A stretch of DNA of 64,000 nt, taken from CFX5 sp023384495 (GTDB taxonomy: Bacteria; Chloroflexota; Anaerolineae; Caldilineales; Caldilineaceae). The position numbers and the translations under genes are program-made. The notes below the pieces were generated by a model, which ran no database searches, had not been told where the DNA came from, and was given only the letters and a program-made list of their open reading frames with translations. Every line of letters starts with the position of its first letter. Positions within the stretch are counted from its first letter, which is position 1. The stretch spans positions 95,510 to 159,509 of the forward strand of contig JASNZV010000019.1 of NCBI GenBank assembly GCA_048499455.1, written 5' to 3'. Positions 50,558 to 60,400 of this stretch are shown piece by piece.

Positions 50558-53500
50558 ATGTACAACAACCGACCTTTAGCCGAAACATCGCGGCCGGCCC
50601 AAGCTCGATGGACGATCCGCCGCCGTATCGGTGGCTGGATGGCGCTGCTGGCGCTGTTGGGAATCTGGACGCTCACGTTCGGCGCAAAACCGGCCCACGC
50701 ACAGAGCGGGCAGGTCTGCCGCGACGAAGGCAACCTCACCATCTGCGGCGACGAGTTCAAGGATTTCAAGCAGGACCTGGGCATCGATGGCTATCGTATC
50801 GCCGGCAACCTGACAATCGCGCCCAAAGGAGGCGCGCCCGTCTTCCGCGTGACCGACGCCAGCGATATCGATCTGCTCGACTCACCCGAATTGAGACGGG
50901 CGCGCTTCGAGCACGTGGCGGAAGATCGCCTTTCGCCCTACGGCGCCAAAAACATTCTTTTTGGCGACATCAGCTTTGTCAACGATACCCGGCAGCGCAC
51001 GCCGCTGGGCACCGGCGGGACCTTTGTGGATAGCGCCGACGGCCGGAGTGGCAGCGTCTTTGCCGGCGTCTTCTGGGTGGATGCGGTTCGGCAGGCGATC
51101 TTTCCGCCCGCGCCAGCCGCCACGCGCATCTATCCAACTGAGCTTTACGAGATACAAGCCGTCCTCTACAACCGGCTCTACTTGCAGCACCTGGCGCTGG
51201 AAGCCATGTACCCGGACGATGTCACGCTGGGCGAAATTTCGCAATTTTCAGCCGAGTATGATGTCAAGAATCGCCAGTTCTTTGTCGACGTGACCGTGCC
51301 GCGCCTGCGCCTGGCGGCCAACGCCGAAAACAATAACCTCCCCTTTACTATGCGCATCACCATGGACGACAAGGGCAACTATTCGGGCACGGCGACGGGC
51401 TTCAAGCTGCGTATGGCCGGCATGACCGGCGAGGCCAAGGGTATCGTGGTCAAGCCGGGCGAGTTCGAGGCGGCCACCCTGGAGTTTAGCCGCGCCGACA
51501 ACCCCAGCCTGCCCAACCTCGACCCCACCAACCCCAACCTGGTCTTCCGGCTGGAGAGCCTGAAGTACAAGGATGGTCATTTTGCCGTAGGTGGTGTGGT
51601 GGGCATCAAGGATTGGCAACTGGGCAACGCCATGCGGATGACCAATCAGTCGGTCGGTCTCTTTGTGGACAACGTGCTCAAGACCCAAACGATTGTCATC
51701 AGTTCGACCTTGACTTTCCCCAGCCGGCATGTGGTGACCGATGGCAACCAATACCCGCTGCGCATCGAGATCGGCGCGCAGAAGCTCGGCAACCAGATTT
51801 TCCCGATTGGTAAGGGCGTGTTGCGCAATCCCAATGGGCCAACGCTCAATATGGGGCCGCTCGGCTTTGGGTTGCCGGCCAGCACCTCCTTTATCTTTGA
51901 CCCGCAGCGCAATTTCTACGGCCTTGAAGCCGACAAGGTGACGATCACCTGGCGGGCGAACCTGGGGGGCAAATCGGGGGTGGAGAGCACCTTCAAGCTC
52001 GGCGTCAACGCCAACCGCGAGCTGATCTTTCTCATTCGCGGGGGCGCGGTCAACCTGCCCGAATTGCGCACCGGCGCCCTCAGCGCCCAATTGTCGGGGA
52101 CGATCGACAACTTCAACGATACCGTTACCTTCAAATTGAAAGGTACGGCGCGGCTCCTGTTGCCCGGCAACACCGGCGTGGCGCCCAGTGCAGAGGTCTC
52201 GATCTCAAGCGGCAAGAACGTCTGCGCCAAAATATGCAGTCCGACCTATCACATGAGGCTCTCGGGCTTTGAACTCAAGGTGGCCGGTTTTACCCTGGGT
52301 TTGACCGACCCCCGCGGCGCTGACGATGGCGGCTTTACGGCCGCTGTAGTGACGCTCAAGGCGCCGGCGGGCATCACCAGTTTTGGCGGGCAGGTCAACG
52401 GTTTCAGGGTCACGGGCACGGGCGATATCAGCGTGACCGGTGGCTCGTTTGAGTTGCCGCCGTTGCAGATCGGTAAGGTCAGCTTTGTCGGCGTCAAAGG
52501 TTCGTTTATCAAGCGGCCGACGGGCATCTACGAATTCCACGGTGCGGGGGTGATGCCCTTGCCCGGCCTCGACCCCAGCGGCGGGCCGGCGGGCAAGAAG
52601 ATCGGGGTCAATATCATCGTGCGCACCACTTCCACCGGTGACTTTGGCGGCTTTGGCGTCAAAGTGGACTTCAACACCGGCGTCCCCGGCATCCCGATTG
52701 CCGGCACGGGCATGGAACTGCTCGCCATTGGCGGCTCGTTCGACCTGACGGCTGGCACGGCCAAGATCGGCGTCTCCATGCGCGCCGGCGCCACGGCTCG
52801 CGTGGGTTCGCTGCCCATCGCCACCATCAACGCCCGCTCGGATTTGCAGATCAATCCGTTTATGCTCACGGCGAACGGCGAGCTCTCGATCCTCATCTTC
52901 AAGGTGGCCAGCGCCAGCATGGGGGTAGGGGCCGGTCAGGGCTTTAACGGTGGGCCAGGCTTCAATGTCTCATTTGACGTCAATGCTGTGGTCGTCCACG
53001 GAAAGACCTTCCTGCGCGTCGGTCAGGTGACGCTAAGCAATGGGACCAAGACGACCAAATTCATCGCCGAATCGACCTGGGCGCTGGGCATCAAGAAGAG
53101 CCAGTTTGGCGCGCTGCTGCCGCCGCGCGACCTCTTCCTGCAAAAGGTCAGCTTCAAGGGCGGCCACTTCACCCACAAGAGCGGCAAAGAAGTGGTCGGC
53201 GTGATGACGACGGTCGGTTGCTGCATCTTTTTCAAGACTACTGTCTTTGCCGACTTGAGCAACGGTGTGGATGTCAGCTTTATCAACGCCAACGACTACA
53301 AGCTGATCGGCGCGGCGCAGGTGCGCGAACTGGCCGCCGCCCAATCCGCCGGCTTCTCGTCGCAGATGGTCAGCGCGGCGTCGGTGTTAGGGGAAGAGGA
53401 GTTGATGGCGGCGGCGCTTTCGGCTGAGGCCATGGTCTTGCAAGAGGTGATCCCGGTGGAGATCAGCGAACGGGGCAGCGCGCTCTTTGGCATCAGCTAC

Positions 53501-54781
53501 CCCGTGGGCGACCCGATCCTGCGGCTGCAACTGCCCGATGGCGCCACCCTCAGCGAAGAGACGGTGGACGACGTGACCAGCGCCTTTATCCGCAACACGG
53601 CTACCATTACCGAGCCGCACGAGGTGGCCATTCTGCTCAAGGATGTGGAACCGGGCGTCTACACGCTGGTCATCGACAACGCCCCCGCCGAGTACGAACA
53701 GGTCTCGTATGTGCTCAATCAGGCGCCTACACTGAGCGATGTGACGGCAACCTGCACCGGCGCACCGGCAGATGGCGTGATGGTGACCTGCAACGGCGCT
53801 GCGGCAGGCGCAACGGTTGAAGTCAACTGGCATGCTGCCGACAGCGACAGTGAGGATGCCAAAGTGCGCGTCTCCTTTACTTCGGTGCTCACCGACGGCG
53901 TCTCCATCGATGGCGCCAACCAGACCTTTATCGTCGAAGATTTGCCGCTCGGCCCCGGCAGCGCCACCTGGGCGTTGGCCGAAGTTCCGTCAGGCGTCTA
54001 CAAAGTGGTGGTCGCCGTCGAAGATGGCCAACACGCCCCGGTCGAAGTGGTGGCGGACCTGGTGATCGAGGTGGTCGATGGGCGGGCGCCGGCTGCCCCG
54101 TCTGGTCTGCAAGCGCAACCGCTGCCGGGTGAACTGCTGGTCACGTGGACGCCCAACCGTGAACGCGACCTGGCCGGCTACGAGATCGGCTTTGGCGTGG
54201 TCGAGGCGGGGCTGCCCGACGACCCCAACCGTTTTGTCTACCTGCGCGACATGGGGGCCAAGGAAGTGGAATTGCCCACCGGCGATCTACTGGACGCCAA
54301 GCTCTGGGGGCTGACCGACAACCAGGAGGTCTATGTCGGCATCCGCGCCTATGACTTGAGCGGCAACGTCAGCGAGTGGTCGCCCATGCTGCGGGCCATC
54401 CCCTGGGCGCTTTCGCCGGCGGCGTGGACGCCGGCGCCCAATGGCGCGAGCAACACGCTGCCTCGCATCGAAGTGGCCTTTGGCGCGACGATCATCACCG
54501 AGACGTTGGCCAGCGCCGTGTCGCTGACGGCGGCAGACGGTACGGCGATCCCCGGTGTGGTCGATTACCTCTTCGACCTGGATGAGGAGGTGGTCGGGCT
54601 GAGCTTTACCCCCGCCACGCCATTGGCTGATGGGGCAGAGTACACAGTCACGCTCAAGGGCGGTGATCTGGGGATCGTCGCCCGCGATGGGCGGACGATG
54701 GCTGGTGACTACTCGTGGCGGTTCACCGCGCTGGCGAGCCTGAACGATTTCATCTTTCTGCCGCTGGTGCGTAATCAGTAG
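50558..54781 (+). CDS. Large secreted beta-rich protein with Fn3 and Ig-like C-terminal domains
   Basis: 1407 residues from ATG 50558 (AGGAG upstream; an in-frame ATG at 50504 lacks a site). Signal peptide about 20-50 ending AHAQS. About 50-1000 is Gly- and beta-rich with few cysteines and no recognised family. A helical Ala-rich stretch (about 925-965) follows, then beta domains. A fibronectin III-like domain starts at about 1180 (APSGLQAQ, LVTWTPN, AGYEIGFG), and an SbsA-type Ig-like domain at about 1285-1395 ends in WRFTA. The tail is FIFLPLVRNQ. It is probably a surface or sheath component. A strong hairpin follows. Confidence 0.8.
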   Translation: MYNNRPLAETSRPAQARWTIRRRIGGWMALLALLGIWTLTFGAKPAHAQSGQVCRDEGNLTICGDEFKDFKQDLGIDGYRIAGNLTIAPKGGAPVFRVTDASDIDLLDSPELRRARFEHVAEDRLSPYGAKNILFGDISFVNDTRQRTPLGTGGTFVDSADGRSGSVFAGVFWVDAVRQAIFPPAPAATRIYPTELYEIQAVLYNRLYLQHLALEAMYPDDVTLGEISQFSAEYDVKNRQFFVDVTVPRLRLAANAENNNLPFTMRITMDDKGNYSGTATGFKLRMAGMTGEAKGIVVKPGEFEAATLEFSRADNPSLPNLDPTNPNLVFRLESLKYKDGHFAVGGVVGIKDWQLGNAMRMTNQSVGLFVDNVLKTQTIVISSTLTFPSRHVVTDGNQYPLRIEIGAQKLGNQIFPIGKGVLRNPNGPTLNMGPLGFGLPASTSFIFDPQRNFYGLEADKVTITWRANLGGKSGVESTFKLGVNANRELIFLIRGGAVNLPELRTGALSAQLSGTIDNFNDTVTFKLKGTARLLLPGNTGVAPSAEVSISSGKNVCAKICSPTYHMRLSGFELKVAGFTLGLTDPRGADDGGFTAAVVTLKAPAGITSFGGQVNGFRVTGTGDISVTGGSFELPPLQIGKVSFVGVKGSFIKRPTGIYEFHGAGVMPLPGLDPSGGPAGKKIGVNIIVRTTSTGDFGGFGVKVDFNTGVPGIPIAGTGMELLAIGGSFDLTAGTAKIGVSMRAGATARVGSLPIATINARSDLQINPFMLTANGELSILIFKVASASMGVGAGQGFNGGPGFNVSFDVNAVVVHGKTFLRVGQVTLSNGTKTTKFIAESTWALGIKKSQFGALLPPRDLFLQKVSFKGGHFTHKSGKEVVGVMTTVGCCIFFKTTVFADLSNGVDVSFINANDYKLIGAAQVRELAAAQSAGFSSQMVSAASVLGEEELMAAALSAEAMVLQEVIPVEISERGSALFGISYPVGDPILRLQLPDGATLSEETVDDVTSAFIRNTATITEPHEVAILLKDVEPGVYTLVIDNAPAEYEQVSYVLNQAPTLSDVTATCTGAPADGVMVTCNGAAAGATVEVNWHAADSDSEDAKVRVSFTSVLTDGVSIDGANQTFIVEDLPLGPGSATWALAEVPSGVYKVVVAVEDGQHAPVEVVADLVIEVVDGRAPAAPSGLQAQPLPGELLVTWTPNRERDLAGYEIGFGVVEAGLPDDPNRFVYLRDMGAKEVELPTGDLLDAKLWGLTDNQEVYVGIRAYDLSGNVSEWSPMLRAIPWALSPAAWTPAPNGASNTLPRIEVAFGATIITETLASAVSLTAADGTAIPGVVDYLFDLDEEVVGLSFTPATPLADGAEYTVTLKGGDLGIVARDGRTMAGDYSWRFTALASLNDFIFLPLVRNQ

Positions 54782-54804
54782 TTTGGCAACTGCAAATTGA
54801 ATAA

Positions 54805-54842
54805 CCCCATCTGGCAGCGTTGTCTAGCGCTGCCAGATGGGG
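54805..54842 (+). terminator. Strong hairpin after the 1407-residue protein gene
   Basis: CCCCATCTGGCAGCG (54805-54819) and CGCTGCCAGATGGGG (54828-54842) form a perfect 15-bp stem with an 8-base loop, 24 bases after the stop. No long U-run follows. Confidence 0.75.
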
Positions 54843-54878
54843 CGCATAGATGGATGACCCTTCTATCTGCGGGCGCCG

Positions 54879-54887
54879 TGCTAGAAT
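54879..54887 (+). promoter_or_regulatory. Extended -10 promoter for the phosphoribosyltransferase gene
   Basis: TGC followed by TAGAAT (54882-54887), 52 bases before ATG 54939. No matching -35 was seen. Confidence 0.45.
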
Positions 54888-54938
54888 GAACTACTTTTGA
54901 TTTCACGGTTACAAGACCATATTTCGTCGGAGAAGACT

Positions 54939-55538
54939 ATGTCCATCAATCCCTACGATTATGAGAACCGTCAGGATACGCTGCCGATTTCGTGGAATGA
55001 TTTTCACGGGATTTGCCGGGCGCTGGCGAAAGCGGTGTCGGCCTACCAGCCCGATCTGATCTTAGCCATCGGACGCGGTGGGTTCTACCCTGGCGCGCTC
55101 ATTTCCCATCTTTTGCGCACCGAGATTTACCCGATCCGCCTCTCGCGGCGGGTTGACGATGTCGTGGTCTATGAGGAGCCACAGTGGATTATTCGCCCAC
55201 CCGATGCGGTGAAAGGCCAGCGGGTGCTGGTGGTTGATGAAATCAGCAGCACAGGGGAAACATTGCGAATGGTAAGAGCGGAACTTTTAGGAATGGGCGC
55301 CAGGGAAGTTAGAGGCGCGGTGATGTATGCTCATTCATGGGGCGTGGAGAGTCCTGACTACATCGGCATCATCAGCGACGCACTCATCATGAATCCCTGG
55401 GACCGCGAGATCTGTCAGGGGGGCGAGATCATCCCGCACCCGGAGTATGTCAGCGCCCTCACGCAACAGGGCATCGCATCCGATCCCTGGTTTTTGATTC
55501 CAGCCGCACCGTATGAAGCAGCCAAGCGGGCTCCTTAA
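54939..55538 (+). CDS. Phosphoribosyltransferase-fold protein
   Basis: 199 residues from ATG 54939 (GGAG upstream). The PRPP-binding motif is VLVVDEISSTGETL near residue 103, with LILAIGRGGFYPG near 39 for the pyrophosphate loop. The C-terminal part (IIPHPEYVSALTQQ) is unlike the common purine or orotate enzymes. It may salvage a base or act as a regulator. It is the first of three same-strand genes; the crotonase gene follows by 25 bases. Confidence 0.87.
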   Translation: MSINPYDYENRQDTLPISWNDFHGICRALAKAVSAYQPDLILAIGRGGFYPGALISHLLRTEIYPIRLSRRVDDVVVYEEPQWIIRPPDAVKGQRVLVVDEISSTGETLRMVRAELLGMGAREVRGAVMYAHSWGVESPDYIGIISDALIMNPWDREICQGGEIIPHPEYVSALTQQGIASDPWFLIPAAPYEAAKRAP

Positions 55539-55563
55539 GAGGGATGGAAACTGGAGTAATCCT

Positions 55564-56364
55564 ATGTATAATACGCAACACCCGGTTCTCATTTCGCAGC
55601 GCAACGCGACGGTTACGCTTACCCTAAACCGGCCAGAGGCGCTCAACGCCATCGACGGCGCGATGGTAGCAGCGCTAAAGGCATCCTTGACCGATGTCGC
55701 TCAAGATCCAGCGATCCGCGCCGTCATCTTGACGGGGAGTGGGCGTGGCTTCTGCGCCGGTGGTGATCTACGCTTTGCGCTCGACGCCAATCCAGATCTG
55801 CCGGGTGAGTCGTTTCTAGCCTTGACCGATTCCCTTCACCCCTGCATCGAAATGATCCGCGCCATGGACAAACCGGTAATCGCCGCCATCAACGGCCCGG
55901 CCGCGGGGGCGGGTCTCTTTTTGGCGTTGGCCTGCGATCTGCGCATCATGGCCGCCAGCGCGTATCTCAAACAGAGCAACACCTCGTACGGGCTGTCGCT
56001 TCCCGCAGGTGGCACCTTTCTGCTGCCCCGATTGGTGGGCATGGGCCGGGCGCTGGAAATTGCGCTGCTCGATGAGCCGATCCCGGCAGCGCGGGCGCAT
56101 GAGATCGGTCTGGCCACCCAGGTGACGCCAGACGACGATCTGCTGGATACAGCACACACGCTTGCCGAACGGGTGTCCGCCATGCCGTTGGGCGCGCTGG
56201 GGCGGGTCAAGCGGTTGATGAACCAGTCCTTTGCCAGAACACTTGACGGACAGCTCGCCCATGAACAGGTCGAGCTGGTGTCCAGCGCAAATTCGGCGGA
56301 GGGCCGTGAGGGGGTCGCAGCTTTTTTGGAAAAAAGAAGACCCAACTTTCAGACTGCTGCGTGA
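55564..56364 (+). CDS. Crotonase (enoyl-CoA hydratase/isomerase) family protein lacking both usual glutamates
   Basis: 266 residues from ATG 55564 (GGAG upstream). Oxyanion-hole segments GSGRGFCAGGDL (58-69) and AINGPAAGAG (108-117) are clear. The two glutamates of true hydratases are absent: the first falls at GLFLALACD (Phe119 in place of Glu) and the second at LPAGGTFLLPR (Ala148). So it is probably an isomerase, thioesterase or other crotonase activity rather than a hydratase. It lies between the phosphoribosyltransferase and an alpha/beta hydrolase. Confidence 0.85.
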   Translation: MYNTQHPVLISQRNATVTLTLNRPEALNAIDGAMVAALKASLTDVAQDPAIRAVILTGSGRGFCAGGDLRFALDANPDLPGESFLALTDSLHPCIEMIRAMDKPVIAAINGPAAGAGLFLALACDLRIMAASAYLKQSNTSYGLSLPAGGTFLLPRLVGMGRALEIALLDEPIPAARAHEIGLATQVTPDDDLLDTAHTLAERVSAMPLGALGRVKRLMNQSFARTLDGQLAHEQVELVSSANSAEGREGVAAFLEKRRPNFQTAA

Positions 56365-56429
56365 CTCAACGATTGATCATGCTTGCCAATTCTCTCGTAT
56401 GATGGAGCCTTACGACGAAGGGACGAATC

Positions 56430-57383
56430 GTGAAACACGAGCGCTCAACCCAAGGCAAAAGCCCAGAGCCACCAAGCCCCGATGCCTATCGGCCTATTGA
56501 GCAATTGATTCCAGACCACTGGCGCCAAGAAATCGTCGTTGCCAATGGCATCCGCCAACAAATTCATCGGACGGGCGGAGACAAACCGCCTATGGTGCTC
56601 CTGCACGGTTTTATGGAGTCTGGCCTCACCTGGCTGCGCATGGCCAAGACGCTGGAGGCAGATTACGACGTGATCCTGGTCGATGCGCGCGCCCACGGTC
56701 GCTCGGATCGACCAGAGACGCCGCTGACGCCAGAGTTGTTGGCGGAGGATGCCGCTGCGCTGATCGAGACGCTGACCTTGCAGCAGCCGATCCTGTTTGG
56801 GCGCTCCAACGGCGCGGTGACGGCGGTGCTGGTGGCCTTGGCGCAGCCCACGCTGGCCCGCGCTCTGATCCTCGAAGAGCCGCCGCTAGGTGGAATGCCG
56901 CGGCCTAATGTCCAGCCGGACGGTGCGCAGGGTGGTGGGAACTGGTTCGAGGCGTGGCTGTCGTGGCTGCGCGGCTTGCGGCAACAGCCTCACCTTGAGC
57001 GGATCGCCTCGTCGGCGGCGCGCTGGCCCCACGGCATCCCGGTGCTGCCCGACGAGCCGGTCTGGCCGGAGGAAGAGTTTGTGCCGTGGGTCGAAGCATT
57101 GGCCCAGTTTGACACCACGGTCTTTCGCCGCAAGATCAGTTTCTGGTCGCTGCTTCCTTACGTGGGGCAGCTCGCGCAGATCCCTGCGCCTATCTTGTTG
57201 ATGGGGGGAAATCCTGAATATGGCAGCCTGGTTCCTGAGGGCGCAGAGGAAGCAGCCGAATGGCGGGGGCGCACAGTGGTTCGTTTTGCGCGAGCCGGTC
57301 ACCTCGTCAGTCGGGGGCGTAGCTTCGGCGGCTGCCTGGCGGCGGTGCAGCGCTTCTTGCGCGAGCAGACACCCCCGCAATAA
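56430..57383 (+). CDS. Alpha/beta hydrolase
   Basis: 317 residues, GTG start at 56430 with AAGGGA before it. Oxyanion HG at 59-60 (VLLHGFMES), nucleophile Ser126 in LFGRSNGAV, and a late His in RAGHLVSRG. A typical esterase, lipase or C-C hydrolase. The first 30 residues are Pro- and Lys-rich and may be a tail. It lies 65 bases after the crotonase gene and converges with the large SARP gene, leaving 52 bases between stops. Confidence 0.88.
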   Translation: MKHERSTQGKSPEPPSPDAYRPIEQLIPDHWRQEIVVANGIRQQIHRTGGDKPPMVLLHGFMESGLTWLRMAKTLEADYDVILVDARAHGRSDRPETPLTPELLAEDAAALIETLTLQQPILFGRSNGAVTAVLVALAQPTLARALILEEPPLGGMPRPNVQPDGAQGGGNWFEAWLSWLRGLRQQPHLERIASSAARWPHGIPVLPDEPVWPEEEFVPWVEALAQFDTTVFRRKISFWSLLPYVGQLAQIPAPILLMGGNPEYGSLVPEGAEEAAEWRGRTVVRFARAGHLVSRGRSFGGCLAAVQRFLREQTPPQ

Positions 57384-57435
57384 GCGGCGAGTAGAACGAA
57401 CAGTTCATTCTGGGGAAGACATCGTTGTAGCGACG

Positions 57436-60400
57436 CTAGCTGCTCAGGCGGTACGAGCGACTAGCGTCACTATGACGATGGGCGCCCTCGGCCAGGATTG
57501 CACGCACAGCGTCTTGCAGGCCCTCATCGGTGGCGGCCAGTGGGGCTGGGGGCGCATTCGTTTGCGGCCATTGCGCCTTGATATGATCGATCCGCTGTAT
57601 GGAGCGCGCCTGGTAGACGCGCCAGGTAGCGGCCTGGTCGCGCACGAGCGCAAGGAGGGCAACGGCCTGGGTACGTCTAGATTCAGCCTGCGTTGTTGTG
57701 TTTCTGCTTTCATGCGCCAATAGCGTCGCGTAGTGATAGAGCACCATGGCCAGATTGGCGAGCAATCCGCTCTCGGATGTGAGGTGGAGCGCCTCAAAAA
57801 GATAGCGCCGTGCGCTGGCGAGGTCGCCCGTGGCATAGGCCGTTTCGCCGAGACAGCAGAGGATATGCGCCAGGTAGACGGGGCTGCCCACCTCGCGGGC
57901 GATGGTCAAGCCTTCGACGGAAAGTTCGTGGGCGCGGGCATAGTCGCCCACGTCGTTGGCGATACGCGCCAGCCCGGCCAGCCGACCGGCGACCTGGCCT
58001 TGATGCCCGATAGCGCGACAAATCGAGAGGCTCTGCTCGAAATATGCGACAGCCTCGTCACCTCGGCCATCGGTCATGGCCCAGAGCGTCAGCGCGACCC
58101 CGCCTTGCGCCATGGCGACACCATACTGGTCACCGCTTTGCTCAAACAGAGTGAGGCTCTCGCGATAGTAGGCCTCAGAAGCCTCGTATTCGCCGAGACA
58201 GAAGGTAACAAAGCCCAGGGTGTCGAGGGCATAGGCGATCCAGTCGGGGCGGCCCAATTGGCGGCTGATGGCCAGGCTTTCGGCTGCCAGTCGCTTGCTC
58301 TCGGCATACTCGCCAAAGGTGGCAAGGCTCAGGTTCGCCAGTTTTTCGAGCGCATTGGCTGCGCCGCTGCGGTCGCCGATCTCCTGGCTGATGGTCAGGC
58401 TTTGCAAAAGGTGGTGTTTGGCGCCAGCGCGATCCCCTTTCCAGACGGCAAGCTGGCCCAGAAAATTGTGCACAAAGGCCGCCTCTGTCTGGTCGTCAAG
58501 CACGCCCGCCAAGTCCAGACCCCGGCGGAGGTGGTCGGCGGCCAGATCATACTCGCAGAGGAAGTGACAAAAGGCGCCCGCGCGCGCCAGCGTCCGCATG
58601 AGCGCGCGGCTCATCGACGGTGTTGACTTTCGTTGTTGGCGCTGTTCCAACTCTTGGCGCGCCAGTTCAAAGCTTTCCTTACCGTCTTGATAGCGGCTCT
58701 GCAGTTGATAGAAGTGATAGAACGGCTCAGCGGCGGTCGCCAGCATGGCCGGATCACCCTCCGCCACGGCCCATCGCCAACCTGCGCGCACATTGTCAAG
58801 CTCCGCTCCGATGGCATCGAGCGCAATCTGTCGGGTTTTGCCCGTGAGCAAGGGCCCGTGTTCGGTAAGAACGTTGAGATAGTAGTCGCTGTGCCGGCGT
58901 TGGGTTGCCTGGGCGACATCAGTGTCAGACGTCAGCGCTTGATGGGCAAAGTGGCGCAACAGTTCGTGCATGTGGTAGCGACCATGCGGTGAGACCCAAA
59001 GCAACGCTTTCTCCACCAGGGCCGCCAGTACGATCAGCGTGGCGTCGGCAACGTGTTGGGCTGCCTCCTGTGAAAAGCCGCCATGAAAGACCGATAGCCG
59101 CTTAAGCACGCCCTGCTCCTCTTCGCTCAACAGTTGCCACGTATGCGTCAATACGGCCACCATGCTGCGATGCCGTGTGGGCACATTCTGTTGTCGCGTG
59201 GTGAGGATGTCAAGCCCACGCTCGATCTCATCAGCAATCTTTTGGCTGGGGAGCACCTTCAACCACGTGGCGGCCAGTTCAATTGCCAACGGGATGCCAT
59301 CCACCAGGCGGCAGATGCGTGCAACGTGATTGTAGTCAGCCTCCAAGACAAAATCGGCCCGCGCATGACGAGCGCACTGCGCAAAGAGCTGGATGGCGTC
59401 GGCGGGGGCGTGCGGATCGCCGTCTTGCCCCCTATGGAGCGGAGCATCACCCGTGACATGGAGCGCCATGCCGGTCAGCGGGTGAAACCATTCCTCGCGC
59501 AGATTTAGCGACTTCTGCGAGGTTGCCAACAGCGTGACGTGGGGCGCCGCCGTCAGGATTTCCTCGACCAGGGTCGGCGCTTCGTCCAAATGCTCCAGAT
59601 TGTCCAGCACCAACAGGAGTCGCTTGGCGCGCAGAAAATTGAGCAGTTGTTGGCGCGGCGGCGCATCGCTGTAAAAGCGGAACCCTGTTGCCTCGGCAAT
59701 GGCGGAGATCATGCCATCGCCTGTGCCGACAGCGTGCAATGGGACAAAAAAGAGGCCATCGGGGAATTCAAGATAGGCAATCTGTGGCGTATGGCTTGCC
59801 GGGGATGACGGATTTCTCCCCGCCATCAAGGTTTGCGCCGCCTGCAACGCAAGCCGCGTCTTGCCGATGCCGCCTGGTCCAACCAGTGTCAACAGTCTGC
59901 ATTCGGGCGTCTGCAGGCAACGAACGACTTCCATCAGCTCGTGGGCGCGACCGATGAACGGCGTTGGCTGGGGTGGCAGATTCTGCGCCACGACGCCCGT
60001 ATGACGGTCGGTTACTATCAGAGTCCGCATCAGGCCTTCAGCGACGGTTCGCCAGTCGGGGAGCTGGCCAGCGGCGAAAGCGTCGGCTGAAGTCAATGCG
60101 TCACCGGTCAACTGCTCCAAGAATTGGCTGGCAATCTGCCTGGTCTCGTACCGGCTGGCGGGATGTTGTTTCGCCAGCGCCGCGAGTTCGGCGGCCTGGC
60201 GATCTCTTCCCTCATGGGTCAGTAGCGGGAGCAGGTCAACGAATACATCCAACGCAATCGGCGCCAATCCACGCGCATACGCCACCTGGAGCGCGTCCAT
60301 CAAGCAGCGTTGCGCCTCGGCAGCGCGCGATGGGCCGCCAGCCGCCATTCCACGCCCCAATCGGCAGCGCGCGACGGCCAGTTCGATCTCCTGGCCCATC

